DNA of 21,632 nucleotides from Veillonella sp. (GCF_019414865.1 NZ_DXLG01000016.1:1-21632), one strand, 5' to 3'; counted from the stretch's first letter, positions 1 to 8,256 are shown. The notes: generated by a model from the sequence alone, not told the origin. Program-made: numbers and translations.

Positions 1-1
1 A

Positions 2-38
2 GCACCTAACACTAGATATATAATCTAATGTTAGATGC
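2..38 (-). terminator. Likely terminator hairpin after the small membrane protein gene
   Basis: CTAACACTAGAT (6-17) can pair with ATCTAATGTTAG (23-34) around a 5-base loop, with one G-U type mismatch, and GCA/TGC extends the stem outward. It lies about 40 bases past the stop codon of the minus-strand gene at 78-503. The window edge cuts off the place where a T-run on the minus strand would be, so termination is inferred from the hairpin and its position only. Confidence 0.45.
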
Positions 39-77
39 CTATGTATTTAACACATTATTAAATATAGCTATTTATTT

Positions 78-503
78 CTATCTAACAAAATCCAACATCC
101 CCAAAAATACCCCTATTCCTAATACAATTGAAACAAGGCCATACACAATAGTTATCCTTACATTATCTATACTTACTTCTCCATTTTTTGCAAGCACACC
201 TGTCGGACTAAATAGAACTACAGGTCCACCGATTGGTCCAAAAGGAATATAAAACTCTACACTTTCAGCAGTATGAGTCTCACCATTCAAGATATACTTA
301 ATATCATAACCATAAATATATTTATCCATACCACGAGCTAATGGTATTTCCTTTATAACTCGTGGAAGTATAGACACAATCGTTACTGGAGTTCCATTGC
401 GACGTAATACAAATCGTTTGATAATTAAATACAACCCACTAAGTATTAACCAAAGAGCCACACCCCAGAAGTAAAATACAAAAAACTCTAAGCCGCTATC
501 CAT
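78..503 (-). CDS. Small two-helix membrane protein, DUF3592-like
   Basis: A 141-residue protein with hydrophobic helices at about residues 6-28 and 116-137. Between them is a hydrophilic, probably beta-rich domain (YGYDIKYILNGETHTAESV region, about 62-112) that would sit on one face of the membrane. This two-helix plus central beta-domain layout resembles the DUF3592 family, whose function is unknown; the match is by pattern only. I chose the ATG at 503 because AAAGGAG sits six bases upstream; a longer frame from a TTG at 524 would overlap that ribosome site. The gene follows dnaB on the same strand but is separated by a strong terminator. A TATAAT lies at about 550 on the minus strand with only a poor -35 (TAGCAA, 18-base spacer), so it may have its own weak promoter. 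Confidence 0.6.
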   Translation of the reverse strand: MDSGLEFFVFYFWGVALWLILSGLYLIIKRFVLRRNGTPVTIVSILPRVIKEIPLARGMDKYIYGYDIKYILNGETHTAESVEFYIPFGPIGGPVVLFSPTGVLAKNGEVSIDNVRITIVYGLVSIVLGIGVFLGMLDFVR

Positions 504-529
504 CACGCGCTCCTTTCCCAGCAATACAC

Positions 530-717
530 TGAAAACTATCTAGTTCTATTATATATTGATGGGACTTATTTTGCTAATGTAATACAAAAAGAGCACCACC
601 TATCGAGGGGCGACTTACGTGTCGTTTGGAGCCACGAGATAGGTGGTGCTTTTTTGTAACTAAGTTGTCGAAATAAAGTCGGGCCCCATCAATATAGGCA
701 CCCCACGATAGTTTTCA
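530..717. repeat. Imperfect inverted repeat filling the dnaB 3' intergenic region
   Basis: TGAAAACTATC at about 530-540 returns inverted at 707-717, and TATATTGATGGG at about 554-565 returns inverted near 683-695. About ten unrelated bases separate the two blocks in each arm. The arms bracket the terminator at 592-650 and end at the dnaB stop codon on one side and near the ribosome site of the next gene on the other. The right arm also carries a 19-base motif (688-706) found again at 13309-13327 with one change. It may be a small MITE-like or REP-like element, or a large RNA stem. Confidence 0.5.
592..650 (-). terminator. dnaB terminator, bidirectional in form
   Basis: AGCACCACCTATC (592-604) and GATAGGTGGTGCT (638-650) form a perfect 13-bp stem. 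It is flanked by A-runs on the left (TTTTT on the minus strand) and T-runs on the right. The long loop holds a second small hairpin, CGAC/GTCG, around TTACGT. It lies about 70 bases past the dnaB stop. Confidence 0.85.
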
Positions 718-2076
718 TTATTGTTCCGGCCCCATGTCTCGGAATTCCACGTCTCTAAATTGGGTTAATTCCCCAATGAATTGGAGTTCCACGGTACCGA
801 CGGAACCATTACGGTGTTTACGAATGAGGACTTCTGCATTGTCCCCTTTTTCGGAGTTTTCATCGTAATATTTATCGCGGTACAAGAAGATAACGATATC
901 CGCATCTTGTTCAAGGGAACCAGATTCACGAAGGTCAGAAAGCACAGGCCGTTTATCTGGTCTGCTTTCAACACTACGAGACAACTGAGACAAGGCAATG
1001 AGAGGCACATTGAACTCACGGGCAATCAATTTGAGGTTACGAGAGATTTCAGATACCTCTTGTTGACGGTTCTCGCTGCCCTTGCCGGAGTTACGGCCTT
1101 GCATCAACTGAATATAGTCGACGATAACGAGATCAAGACCATGTTCCACCTTAAGACGGCGCAATTTAGATCGCATATCTTGTACGGTAAGACCTGGCGT
1201 ATCATCAATAAAGAGCTTAGATTTGCTCATGCGATCCGCTGCAGCGATAACCTTTTCCCAGTCAGTAGGATCCATGTTCGCACGGCGCAATTTTTCAGAG
1301 CTCACGCCCGCCACAGAGGACAGAATACGAGCAACGAGCTGTTCCTTACCCATTTCTAGGGAGAAGAACGCTACCGTCTTGTCGTATAACATTGTTACAT
1401 TTTGAGCGATGTTCAAGGTGAAAGCAGTTTTCCCCATCGCAGGACGAGCTGCTACGAGGATGAGGTCAGATTTTTGCAACCCATTAAAGACATGGTCCAC
1501 ATCTTTAAAGCCTGTTGGCACGCCTGTAATGGCGCCATCATGCTGTTGTAATGCGTTCAATTTATCTAAGTTAGATAATACTATCTCACTAATGGGAGCA
1601 AAGGAAGATTCAGACTGCGTTTGACCACTTACGTCTAGTACCATTTGCTCTGCCTTGTTGAGGATAGCCGTTGGCTCATCTTCGCCAGCGTACGTCATGC
1701 CTACGATTTTATTCCCTGCATCGATAAGGCGGCGCAACTGAGCTTTCTCGCTAATAATCTTCGCATGTTCCTCTACATTGTAGGACACCGATTCATTGGC
1801 AAGAGATGTAATATAAGCAAGGCCACCTACCGCATCGAGTCGCTTGCGACGGTCTAATTCTTCACCTACGGTGATGAAGTCTGCCGTCTTGTTAGCATGC
1901 ACGATTTCTAAGATGGCATCATAAATAATACGATGCGCATCTCGATAAAAATCTTCAGATTTTAGAATACTCGTCACTGTATCAACAACAGCGCCCGAGT
2001 TGGATCCATTCGTTAATAAAGCCCCCAAAACGGCCTTTTCCGCATCTAGATTATGCGGTGGAATGCGTACATCCAT
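718..2076 (-). CDS. dnaB: Replicative DNA helicase DnaB
   Basis: The 452-residue hexameric helicase that unwinds DNA at the replication fork and recruits primase. The N-terminal DnaB domain (about 1-110, IPPHNLDAEKAVLGALL) and the RecA-like C-terminal ATPase domain are both complete. Walker A is ARPAMGKT (210-217), Walker B LVIVDY (about 316-321), the SQLSR motif 363-367, and the basic RKHRNG segment 419-424 near the arginine finger. Length is normal for the family. I start at the ATG at 2076, preceded by AAGGGG at good spacing; the frame opens further upstream at a TTG (2127), but that extension lacks a ribosome site and would cover the intergenic hairpin. It is the last gene of the yybS-gdpP-rplI-dnaB run, as in Bacillus subtilis (where it is called dnaC). 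A strong terminator follows. Confidence 0.97.
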   Translation of the reverse strand: MDVRIPPHNLDAEKAVLGALLTNGSNSGAVVDTVTSILKSEDFYRDAHRIIYDAILEIVHANKTADFITVGEELDRRKRLDAVGGLAYITSLANESVSYNVEEHAKIISEKAQLRRLIDAGNKIVGMTYAGEDEPTAILNKAEQMVLDVSGQTQSESSFAPISEIVLSNLDKLNALQQHDGAITGVPTGFKDVDHVFNGLQKSDLILVAARPAMGKTAFTLNIAQNVTMLYDKTVAFFSLEMGKEQLVARILSSVAGVSSEKLRRANMDPTDWEKVIAAADRMSKSKLFIDDTPGLTVQDMRSKLRRLKVEHGLDLVIVDYIQLMQGRNSGKGSENRQQEVSEISRNLKLIAREFNVPLIALSQLSRSVESRPDKRPVLSDLRESGSLEQDADIVIFLYRDKYYDENSEKGDNAEVLIRKHRNGSVGTVELQFIGELTQFRDVEFRDMGPEQ

Positions 2077-2113
2077 GATAATCCCCTTTACAAAACCACT
2101 ATGGATAAAAGAA

Positions 2114-2140
2114 TTCACCATACTCAAAGAGCATGGTGAA
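2114..2140 (-). promoter_or_regulatory. Hairpin between rplI and dnaB, possible partial terminator
   Basis: TTCACCAT (2114-2121) and ATGGTGAA (2133-2140) form a perfect 8-bp stem with an 11-base loop. On the minus strand it is followed by TTCTTTT. It sits just after the rplI stop and before the dnaB ribosome site. It could lower transcription into dnaB or protect the upstream mRNA; which is unknown. Confidence 0.55.
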
Positions 2141-2145
2141 CACTA

Positions 2146-2592
2146 TTATTCAGCTACTACGTTAACCTTGATAGTACTTGTAATCTCAGGATGAACACGA
2201 ACGAGTACGTCATGTACGCCTAATGTTTTCAATGGTTCTTTGATTTCGATTTTCTTTTTATCGATATCTACTTTGTATTGAGCTTTAGCTGCATCGGAAA
2301 TATCTTTTGCAGTAACGGAACCAAATACACGGCCTTCTTCACCCATGCGAACTTTTACAGTTACTTCAACCTTAGCCAATTGAGCTGCCAAGATTTTAGC
2401 TTCATCATTCGCTACAACTTTGTGGTGAGCAATGGATTCTTGTTTTTGTTTCGCATTATTTACGTTAGTTGCTGTACCTTCAAGGCCAAGACCTTTTTTG
2501 ATCAATACATTACGGCCATATGCATCGCTAACTTCAACGATTTCGCCTTTTTTACCAACCTTTTTAACGTCTTCTAACAATACTACTTTCAT
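2146..2592 (-). CDS. rplI: 50S ribosomal protein L9
   Basis: A 148-residue protein of the large ribosomal subunit that binds 23S rRNA at the base of the L1 stalk. The N-terminal RNA-binding domain carries the L9 signature (MKVVLLEDVKKVGKKGEIVEV, then DAYGRNVLIKKGLG, residues 1-37), followed by a helical linker and the C-terminal domain ending in VHPEITSTIKVNVV. Length is typical. Its ATG overlaps the gdpP stop in an ATGA arrangement (2589-2592), and GAGGAGG upstream lies inside the end of gdpP, so the two are very likely translationally coupled. Position between gdpP and dnaB matches the Bacillus order. Confidence 0.97.
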   Translation of the reverse strand: MKVVLLEDVKKVGKKGEIVEVSDAYGRNVLIKKGLGLEGTATNVNNAKQKQESIAHHKVVANDEAKILAAQLAKVEVTVKVRMGEEGRVFGSVTAKDISDAAKAQYKVDIDKKKIEIKEPLKTLGVHDVLVRVHPEITSTIKVNVVAE

Positions 2593-4616
2593 TGTTCTTC
2601 CTCCTCTTTCTCAGCGGAATGAAGGGCTTCAAGAGCATGCTCTAAGATAGCCTTCTTCGCTTCCTCTATCGTCATACCTTGTAATTGGGCCCCAGCCACA
2701 GTTCTGTGACCGCCGCCACCCAAGGCTTCCATTACAACCTGTACGTTTACCTTGCCTTTGGATCGAGCACTAACACCGATACCGCCGTCGTTCAAGGAGT
2801 AAAGTACAAAGGCTGCTTCAATATCTTCATTACTAATGAGCATGTCCGCACTTTGTGCAGCTAATGCCATCATATCCTTCAAACCTTCAGGTGCTACGGA
2901 AATAGCAATCCCTTCAGTTCGACTGGCTTCAAATACCATTTTAGCACGCAATTGGATGGAATCGAAGGTTTCAATAAATAATTGTTTAACCTTTTCAATA
3001 TCCGCCCCTGCACGGCGTAAGAATGCTGCCGCTTCGAAGGTACGAGCACCAGTTTGTTGAACAAAGTTCTTCGTATCTAATACGATACCTGCATAAATAC
3101 CTGTAGCTTCAGCTTTTGAAAGTTTTACGCCACCACCTGCATATTGTACAAGCTCTGTTACGAGCTCAGATGTAGATGACGCAGTTGGTTCCAAGTACGT
3201 AAGCAATGGATTTTCTACAAAGTCCGCTGCACGACGGTGATGATCGATAACGATGCGTCGCTCAGAGATTTCAAGCGCCTCTTGAGCGGCTACCATTTCC
3301 TGACGATGCGTATCACATACGATAGTGAGCGTATTCGCATCTACCCACGCTTTTGCTGCATCAGGGGTGATAATATGTTCCGTCCAGAACTCATCTTCTT
3401 TAAGAACAGTCACCATTTTATCGATGGCGCTCGTTTCTTTTGAAAGCACAATGCGCAATTCTTTGCCCAAAGTCCGTGCAATAGCTACAACACCGATAAT
3501 ACCACCTAATGCATCGTAGTCTTCACGTTTGTGGCCCATTACAAGGATTTTATCGGAATCAAGCATAAGTTCGTGTAAGGCTTGCGATACTACACGAGCA
3601 CGAACACGTGTATTCTTCTCAACGCCAGCTGTATTGCCACCAAAGAAGCGGGTGCTTTCACCATCCATAATACACACTTGGTCACCACCGCGACCTAATG
3701 CAATATCTAAGGCAGCACGAGCACGACTAGACACCTCTTTTACAGAGCCTACATTCTCGCTAATCCCTACAGAAATCGTAGCTGGCACTTGACGAGGAGA
3801 AGGCAATTTACGAATGCGTTCAAGCACTTTAAAGCCATTTTCCTCCATCTCATGAAGGGCGCCACGAGAAATAGCAAAGGTATACATATCGTCTTGGAAG
3901 TTGCGAATAAAGCCTTCATAACGGTCAATTTCATCCATAATGATATTGTTAATATCTGCCCAAACGCTAGTATACTCGCGGTCACTAAGACCTTTTGTCA
4001 ATTCTTCGAGATTATCGATTTGAATCATGCCCCATACAGGCTGATCCTCTTCAGCTTTAATACGGGCCTTTTCGAGAGCCGTAATGTCCTTAAAGTACAG
4101 AGCCATGACTGCATGTTCAGCCAATTCATCTTCACTATGAATATCTGGTCGCGTATCGCGAGGATCGATGAATTTATAGATAATTTGGAAATATCTTTCA
4201 TCATATTTCTCTGTCATATATCCGGATTTACCCCAGATTTTATCGATACGGAAGCCAGGCAATAGAGCAGACATTTTTTGAAGTTTATTCCAGTCTACTG
4301 TAACCCAGTCTGCAAAGACGCTATTATTCCATACCAAGGTGCCTTGTTTATTAACAAGAACAATGCCCATCGGTAAATTTTGTAAAGCAAAGTTAGAAGC
4401 TTGTGTGACGTTTTTCATCATCGCCCCAAACTGTTCTCTTGCTAAACGACGCCGGTTATGAAGGGTATTGTAGTTAACCAAATATGCCGCTACTACGATA
4501 ATTAATGCTAAAACTGCAATAGCCCAGTTCAAATAGGCCAGCAATAATAACAACAATACGATAACGGTAATAATGGTAACTTCTAAACCTTCCCATTTTC
4601 GTTGAAAGGATTTCAT
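2589..4616 (-). CDS. gdpP: Cyclic-di-AMP phosphodiesterase GdpP (DHH/DHHA1, membrane-bound)
   Basis: A 675-residue membrane enzyme expected to hydrolyse c-di-AMP to pApA. Two hydrophobic helices (about 12-30 and 31-47) are followed by a PAS-like domain (about 70-180), a degenerate GGDEF domain (about 190-320) in which the GGDEF signature is replaced by a FQDDMY segment, then DHH and DHHA1 domains. Metal ligands visible are H361, D365 and D367 (HKREDYD), D434 (VCDTHR), the DHH triad 457-459 and D513 (VLDTKNF). The DHHA1 motif GGGGHRTVAGAQ lies at 632-643. The sequence ends in an acidic tail. AAAGGAGG precedes the ATG. It lies 16 bases after yybS and overlaps rplI, as in Bacillus (yybT). c-di-AMP controls potassium transport and wall homeostasis in Firmicutes. 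Confidence 0.93.
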   Translation of the reverse strand: MKSFQRKWEGLEVTIITVIVLLLLLLAYLNWAIAVLALIIVVAAYLVNYNTLHNRRRLAREQFGAMMKNVTQASNFALQNLPMGIVLVNKQGTLVWNNSVFADWVTVDWNKLQKMSALLPGFRIDKIWGKSGYMTEKYDERYFQIIYKFIDPRDTRPDIHSEDELAEHAVMALYFKDITALEKARIKAEEDQPVWGMIQIDNLEELTKGLSDREYTSVWADINNIIMDEIDRYEGFIRNFQDDMYTFAISRGALHEMEENGFKVLERIRKLPSPRQVPATISVGISENVGSVKEVSSRARAALDIALGRGGDQVCIMDGESTRFFGGNTAGVEKNTRVRARVVSQALHELMLDSDKILVMGHKREDYDALGGIIGVVAIARTLGKELRIVLSKETSAIDKMVTVLKEDEFWTEHIITPDAAKAWVDANTLTIVCDTHRQEMVAAQEALEISERRIVIDHHRRAADFVENPLLTYLEPTASSTSELVTELVQYAGGGVKLSKAEATGIYAGIVLDTKNFVQQTGARTFEAAAFLRRAGADIEKVKQLFIETFDSIQLRAKMVFEASRTEGIAISVAPEGLKDMMALAAQSADMLISNEDIEAAFVLYSLNDGGIGVSARSKGKVNVQVVMEALGGGGHRTVAGAQLQGMTIEEAKKAILEHALEALHSAEKEEEEQ

Positions 4617-4632
4617 AACGGCCTCCTTTCTC

Positions 4633-5592
4633 TTACAAGCTGCGTTTTTGGAAACGCGCTCGCATATCTAAAAACATATCAATAATACCATAGAAAACAA
4701 GACCATATGGACTCATTATATATAAGAAGAAAAGAATTATAAATTGAAAGAATCCACTTACTCCATAGGTTTTCATAACTGCCATTAAACAGGTAATACC
4801 ATTAACTAAGCAAATGAAAGCCCCCACAAAAGCAATATTCACTCCAATATCTTTAAGTAAACTATTATCATATCCAATATAGGATAAGCCATAAACAATA
4901 ATAATCCCTATAGCTAGAACACCAGCACCCCAAATCGGCATACGCCAGGTAGCCATAGGAGGTAATTCTCTATGAACTGTATTAGTTCGACGACCAATAT
5001 AAGATACTAGTTTAGCCATAATATACGTTATGATAGAGCATGCACAGAACCACAATGATAACATCATACGTTCTGCTTGAGCAAATGAATAATTAAGTTG
5101 CTGAATCATAGTATCAATCTGTTCTTGCGGTACTGATTGTTGTCGTACAGACTCAATCATAGCTTCTTTTAACTCATTATTTACATTTTGTCCTAGGCTA
5201 ATAAAATCTACAGATGCAAAACTATTAGCAATCATCAACTGTAAGAGGCCCATACCAAGCAATACAGCAGCAGGCACTAATATTAACTTTCTAAAAGACC
5301 AGTTTGCTCTAAAAGCTTCCCCCAAAAATATACTCGGCAATGAATATACTAAAACTGTAGACATAGCAATTAATGGACCAAGAAAGAGTGTTACTAACAT
5401 AAAGGCTACTACCGAGGAAGTACAGCTATATCTACTACCCCAACGGATACCAATGATAGAAATACCTGCTGGAGCTACCATAGTTGCTAAAAAAGCTGAA
5501 AACGGCATGACTGCCCCAATTATAGTCAACATAGCAACGATGGTTGATACAAATCCTGTTTCTACCATCGCTCTTGTATTTGTTTGTTTCAT
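4633..5592 (-). CDS. yybS: DUF2232 (YybS-like) polytopic membrane protein
   Basis: A 319-residue integral membrane protein with about eight hydrophobic segments. There are four before residue 125, then a soluble, helix-rich loop (about 125-172, rich in Gln and Glu), then four more to the C-terminus, which ends basic (RARFQKRSL). The N-terminal part and the place directly before gdpP match the DUF2232/YybS family, which has an S-component-like membrane fold in some predictions but no proven role. GGAG precedes the ATG. It is the first gene of the operon, with a good promoter at 5640-5668. A functional link with c-di-AMP turnover is suggested by conserved neighbourhood only. Confidence 0.85.
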   Translation of the reverse strand: MKQTNTRAMVETGFVSTIVAMLTIIGAVMPFSAFLATMVAPAGISIIGIRWGSRYSCTSSVVAFMLVTLFLGPLIAMSTVLVYSLPSIFLGEAFRANWSFRKLILVPAAVLLGMGLLQLMIANSFASVDFISLGQNVNNELKEAMIESVRQQSVPQEQIDTMIQQLNYSFAQAERMMLSLWFCACSIITYIMAKLVSYIGRRTNTVHRELPPMATWRMPIWGAGVLAIGIIIVYGLSYIGYDNSLLKDIGVNIAFVGAFICLVNGITCLMAVMKTYGVSGFFQFIILFFLYIMSPYGLVFYGIIDMFLDMRARFQKRSL

Positions 5593-5639
5593 AAATCTCC
5601 ATTCTAACTAAAAGAAGATAGATTAATTGGTATCTTTTA

Positions 5640-5668
5640 ATTATAACAGTTTAAAAAGGTAACTTCAA
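5640..5668 (-). promoter_or_regulatory. Sigma-70 type promoter of the yybS-gdpP-rplI-dnaB operon
   Basis: On the minus strand TTGAAG (5663-5668) and a perfect TATAAT (5640-5645) are separated by 17 bases. Transcription would start near 5633, about 40 bases before the yybS ATG. Confidence 0.7.
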
Positions 5669-5742
5669 ATACCCTATGTAGTAGATAAATGCGATAGCAC
5701 CGCTATTTATGGTAGATTTAAAAGGTTCCTTTTAACATGTTA

Positions 5743-5772
5743 AAAGTACCACACCATGAGGTGCGGTACTTT
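5743..5772 (-). terminator. Terminator of the RNase J gene
   Basis: AAAGTACCACACC (5743-5755) pairs with GGTGCGGTACTTT (5760-5772) around ATGA, with one position that is a G-U pair in the minus-strand RNA. A TTTT run follows on that strand. A 16-base palindrome, TTTTAACATGTTAAAA (5730-5745), abuts it. Confidence 0.85.
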
Positions 5773-5788
5773 CATATATTGTATTTGA

Positions 5789-7963
5789 TTATACGTCTTG
5801 AATAATCGGCAAGATCATAGGACGACGGCGAGTTTTATCATAGAAGAATTTACCCAACGCGTCACGTACGTTTTGCTTAATAGTAGTCCAATCTTTGATG
5901 CGTTGCATTTCGCATTCTTCAAGGACTTGGTCTACGCGGTGTTCTGCAGCAATCATAAGTTCTTCTGCATCGCGTACGTATACGAAGCCACGAGACACGA
6001 GGTCTGGACCAGCTACGATTGTACCAGAAGCTTTGTCCATCGCCATAACAACGATAACCATACCTTCTTGAGCCAATTGTTGACGGTCGCGGATTACGAT
6101 GTTACCTACGTCACCAACGCCAAGGCCATCTACGAAGATAGCGCCAGCTTGTACACGACCGGCTTTACGACCACCATCTTTATCGAACTCAAAGATTTGA
6201 CCATTGTCGCCGATAAGGACTTTCTTAGGATCTACGCCCATAGCAACACCAAGTTCACCATGACGGCGCAACATACGGTACTCACCATGAACTGGGATGA
6301 AGTATTCTGGACGAACAAGGTTAAGCATTGTTTTAAGCTCTTCTTGGCTCGCATGACCAGATACGTGGATACCACGATCTTTACCGTATACTACGTGGCA
6401 ACCTAGGCGAAGCAAGTTATCGATAGTTCTACCTACAGCACCTTCGTTACCAGGAATTGGTGTAGCAGAGATGATAACAGTATCATTCGGTGCCAATTCT
6501 ACAGTACGGTGATTGCTAGTAGCCATACGGGACAAGCCTGCCATCGGTTCACCTTGAGAGCCTGTTGTTAAGATCATGATTTGATCATCCGTGTAGTTAT
6601 GCATTACATCTACGTCGATGATTGTATTTGGTGGAATGTTCAAGTAACCGCGTTCTTGAGCGATTTCTGTAACATTTACCATGCTGCGGCCCATAACGAC
6701 AACCTTACGGTTATACATAACTGCCGCATCAATAGCTTGTTGAATACGGGATACGTTAGATGCGAATGTAGCCAATACAACGCGGCCTTTCGCTTCGCCT
6801 ACAGCTTGTTTAATAGCAGGACCTACGGAGCTTTCAGAGCCTGTAGTACCTGGTTTTTCTACGTTTGTAGAGTCGGACATCAACGCTAATACGCCTTTGT
6901 TACCAAGCTCAGCAAATTTGTGCATATCCATCAAACGGCCATCAACTGGGGTTTGGTCGATTTTAAAGTCACCTGTGTGAAGTACAGTACCGATTGGTGT
7001 ATCAAAGTACACAGCACAGGAGTCAGGAATGGAGTGGTTTGTTTGGATAAAGCCAACCTTAACTTGACCAATTTGAACTTCATCGCCTGCTGCAATAGTA
7101 CGAAGACATTTTGGAGATACTTTATGTTCTTTGAACTTGCCTTCAATCAAACCACAAACGAGGTTTGTTGCATATACTGGGCAATTGATTTCCTTCATAA
7201 GGTACGCCAAGGAACCGATATGGTCCTCGTGACCATGCGTGATAACGACTGCTTTTACGCGATCCTTATTCTCAATGATATAGCTCATGTCAGGAATAAC
7301 GATATCTACGCCAAGCATATCTTCACTAGGGAACGCAAGACCCGCATCAAGAACGATGATTTCATCTTCATATTGGAAGATGGTCATATTTTTACCGATT
7401 TCACCAAGGCCACCTAACGGAATAATTTGGAATTTACCCTTGTTAGCGCCATTTGGTGTACGACCTACTAATTCCACAGGAGCCTCTTGATTGTTGCGGT
7501 TTGTGGAACGATTATTTGGACGGTTGTTGTTACGGTTTTGACCATTGCGACCATTATTAGTTCTCGTATTGCGTGTATTTTCACTACGTTCACCACGTGG
7601 TGCACGAGTTTGGCGAGGTTTACGTTCTGTACGTTCCTGACCTTCACCTTGCTCAGCATTGCGACGAGTATTTGTACGGCGTGTCGTATTAGTACGACCA
7701 CCATTTGCATTTGAACGAGTATTTGTACGGCGTTGGCGTGTTGTGCCTTCGCCTTCACCTGCTGCATGTTGACGAGTACGACCTTCGCCAGCAGGACGAC
7801 GTGTATTAGTACGGCGGCGAGTTTGTTTATGTTCGCCTTCAGCCGCAGCTGTACGAGTAGCAGTTTTTGCTACTGTTGGTTCTGCTTTCACTTGTGCAGT
7901 AACCTGATTATCTGTTGTATTCACAGTTCCTCCTAAAATTTTGTTCATTATTTTATTTAACAT
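5789..7963 (-). CDS. rnj: Ribonuclease J with a long basic low-complexity N-terminal extension
   Basis: A beta-CASP metallo-beta-lactamase nuclease with 5'-3' exonuclease and endonuclease activity in mRNA decay and rRNA maturation. With the ATG at 7963 it has 724 residues. The catalytic core begins near 177 (KFQIIPLGGLGEIGKN). Zinc ligands are H243, H245, D247 and H248 (HGHEDH), H310 (TNHS) and D332 (TGDF). The beta-CASP and C-terminal motifs HVSGHAS (about 533) and PVHGEYR (about 557) follow. The family is usually about 550-560 residues, so about 170 residues are extra: a stretch from about 44 to 162 made mostly of Arg, Asn, Thr, Gly and Gln with recurring RTNTRR-like units. The start is uncertain: ATG 7963 has AGGTGAG eleven bases away, while an in-frame GTG at 7924 has AGGAGG four bases away (711 residues). 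The gene stands alone between two terminators. Confidence 0.95.
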   Translation of the reverse strand: MLNKIMNKILGGTVNTTDNQVTAQVKAEPTVAKTATRTAAAEGEHKQTRRRTNTRRPAGEGRTRQHAAGEGEGTTRQRRTNTRSNANGGRTNTTRRTNTRRNAEQGEGQERTERKPRQTRAPRGERSENTRNTRTNNGRNGQNRNNNRPNNRSTNRNNQEAPVELVGRTPNGANKGKFQIIPLGGLGEIGKNMTIFQYEDEIIVLDAGLAFPSEDMLGVDIVIPDMSYIIENKDRVKAVVITHGHEDHIGSLAYLMKEINCPVYATNLVCGLIEGKFKEHKVSPKCLRTIAAGDEVQIGQVKVGFIQTNHSIPDSCAVYFDTPIGTVLHTGDFKIDQTPVDGRLMDMHKFAELGNKGVLALMSDSTNVEKPGTTGSESSVGPAIKQAVGEAKGRVVLATFASNVSRIQQAIDAAVMYNRKVVVMGRSMVNVTEIAQERGYLNIPPNTIIDVDVMHNYTDDQIMILTTGSQGEPMAGLSRMATSNHRTVELAPNDTVIISATPIPGNEGAVGRTIDNLLRLGCHVVYGKDRGIHVSGHASQEELKTMLNLVRPEYFIPVHGEYRMLRRHGELGVAMGVDPKKVLIGDNGQIFEFDKDGGRKAGRVQAGAIFVDGLGVGDVGNIVIRDRQQLAQEGMVIVVMAMDKASGTIVAGPDLVSRGFVYVRDAEELMIAAEHRVDQVLEECEMQRIKDWTTIKQNVRDALGKFFYDKTRRRPMILPIIQDV

Positions 7964-8256
7964 AGTTTCTTTTCTCACCTATCACTTGAATTGATCTATG
8001 CTATGGAGGCCACACAAAGAAAAAGGCGCTAAAATACTAGCGTCTCGTCAAATGGGCGCAAAAATGCGCTATCAATTTTTGCCGTTCCTAGTGTTGTTGT
8101 GACCATTTGCCATAGCAAATGAGTATATTGCCATCATTAGACATGTCAGCCGCGACGGGTACGTTCTCTTCGTTCCAATCTAATGAGTTTCGCAATATAA
8201 TCCGATCGATTTTGATGAAAGCCTCGCTTTCATACGTTATGTCTATTGTAACATAA
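7964..8256 (-). promoter_or_regulatory. Structured 5' leader of the RNase J gene
   Basis: No coding frame is evident. On the minus strand, in order of transcription: ATGAAAGC/GCTTTCAT (8215-8233, 3-base loop), CATTTGC/GCAAATG (8104-8121, 4-base loop), and then two mutually exclusive pairings, GCAAAAAT/ATTTTTGC (8058-8082) or GCGCA/TGCGC (8056-8069). A short hairpin followed by a T-run (8016-8042) comes last. A weak promoter candidate is CTTTCA (8216-8221)-16-TATATT (8194-8199). The layout suggests post-initiation control, possibly autoregulation by RNase J. Confidence 0.5.
8012..8042 (-). terminator. Possible attenuator ahead of the RNase J gene
   Basis: On the minus strand CGCTA (8038-8042) pairs with TAGCG (8027-8031) around a 6-base loop, followed by CC and then TTTTTCTTT (about 8016-8024). 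The stem is short (5 bp, 7 if a mismatch is allowed), so it would be a weak terminator at best. It lies about 50 bases before the start codon. Confidence 0.35.

Noticed and set aside
781..1359. Plus-strand open frame of 192 codons
   Set aside because: It is antisense to the dnaB ATPase domain, has no ribosome site and no recognisable protein features. It reflects the codon bias of dnaB.
3789..4265. Plus-strand open frame of 158 codons
   Set aside because: It lies wholly opposite the PAS/GGDEF part of gdpP with no ribosome site.
5798..6406. Plus-strand open frame of 202 codons
   Set aside because: It is antisense to the conserved C-terminal part of RNase J, whose motifs are intact. No start signal was seen.
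6920..7417. Plus-strand open frame of 165 codons
   Set aside because: Antisense to the RNase J catalytic core; no support.
7487..7860. CRISPR-like or satellite repeat in the RNase J 5' coding region
   Set aside because: The repetition follows the RTNTRR-type coding units, has irregular spacing and stays in frame.
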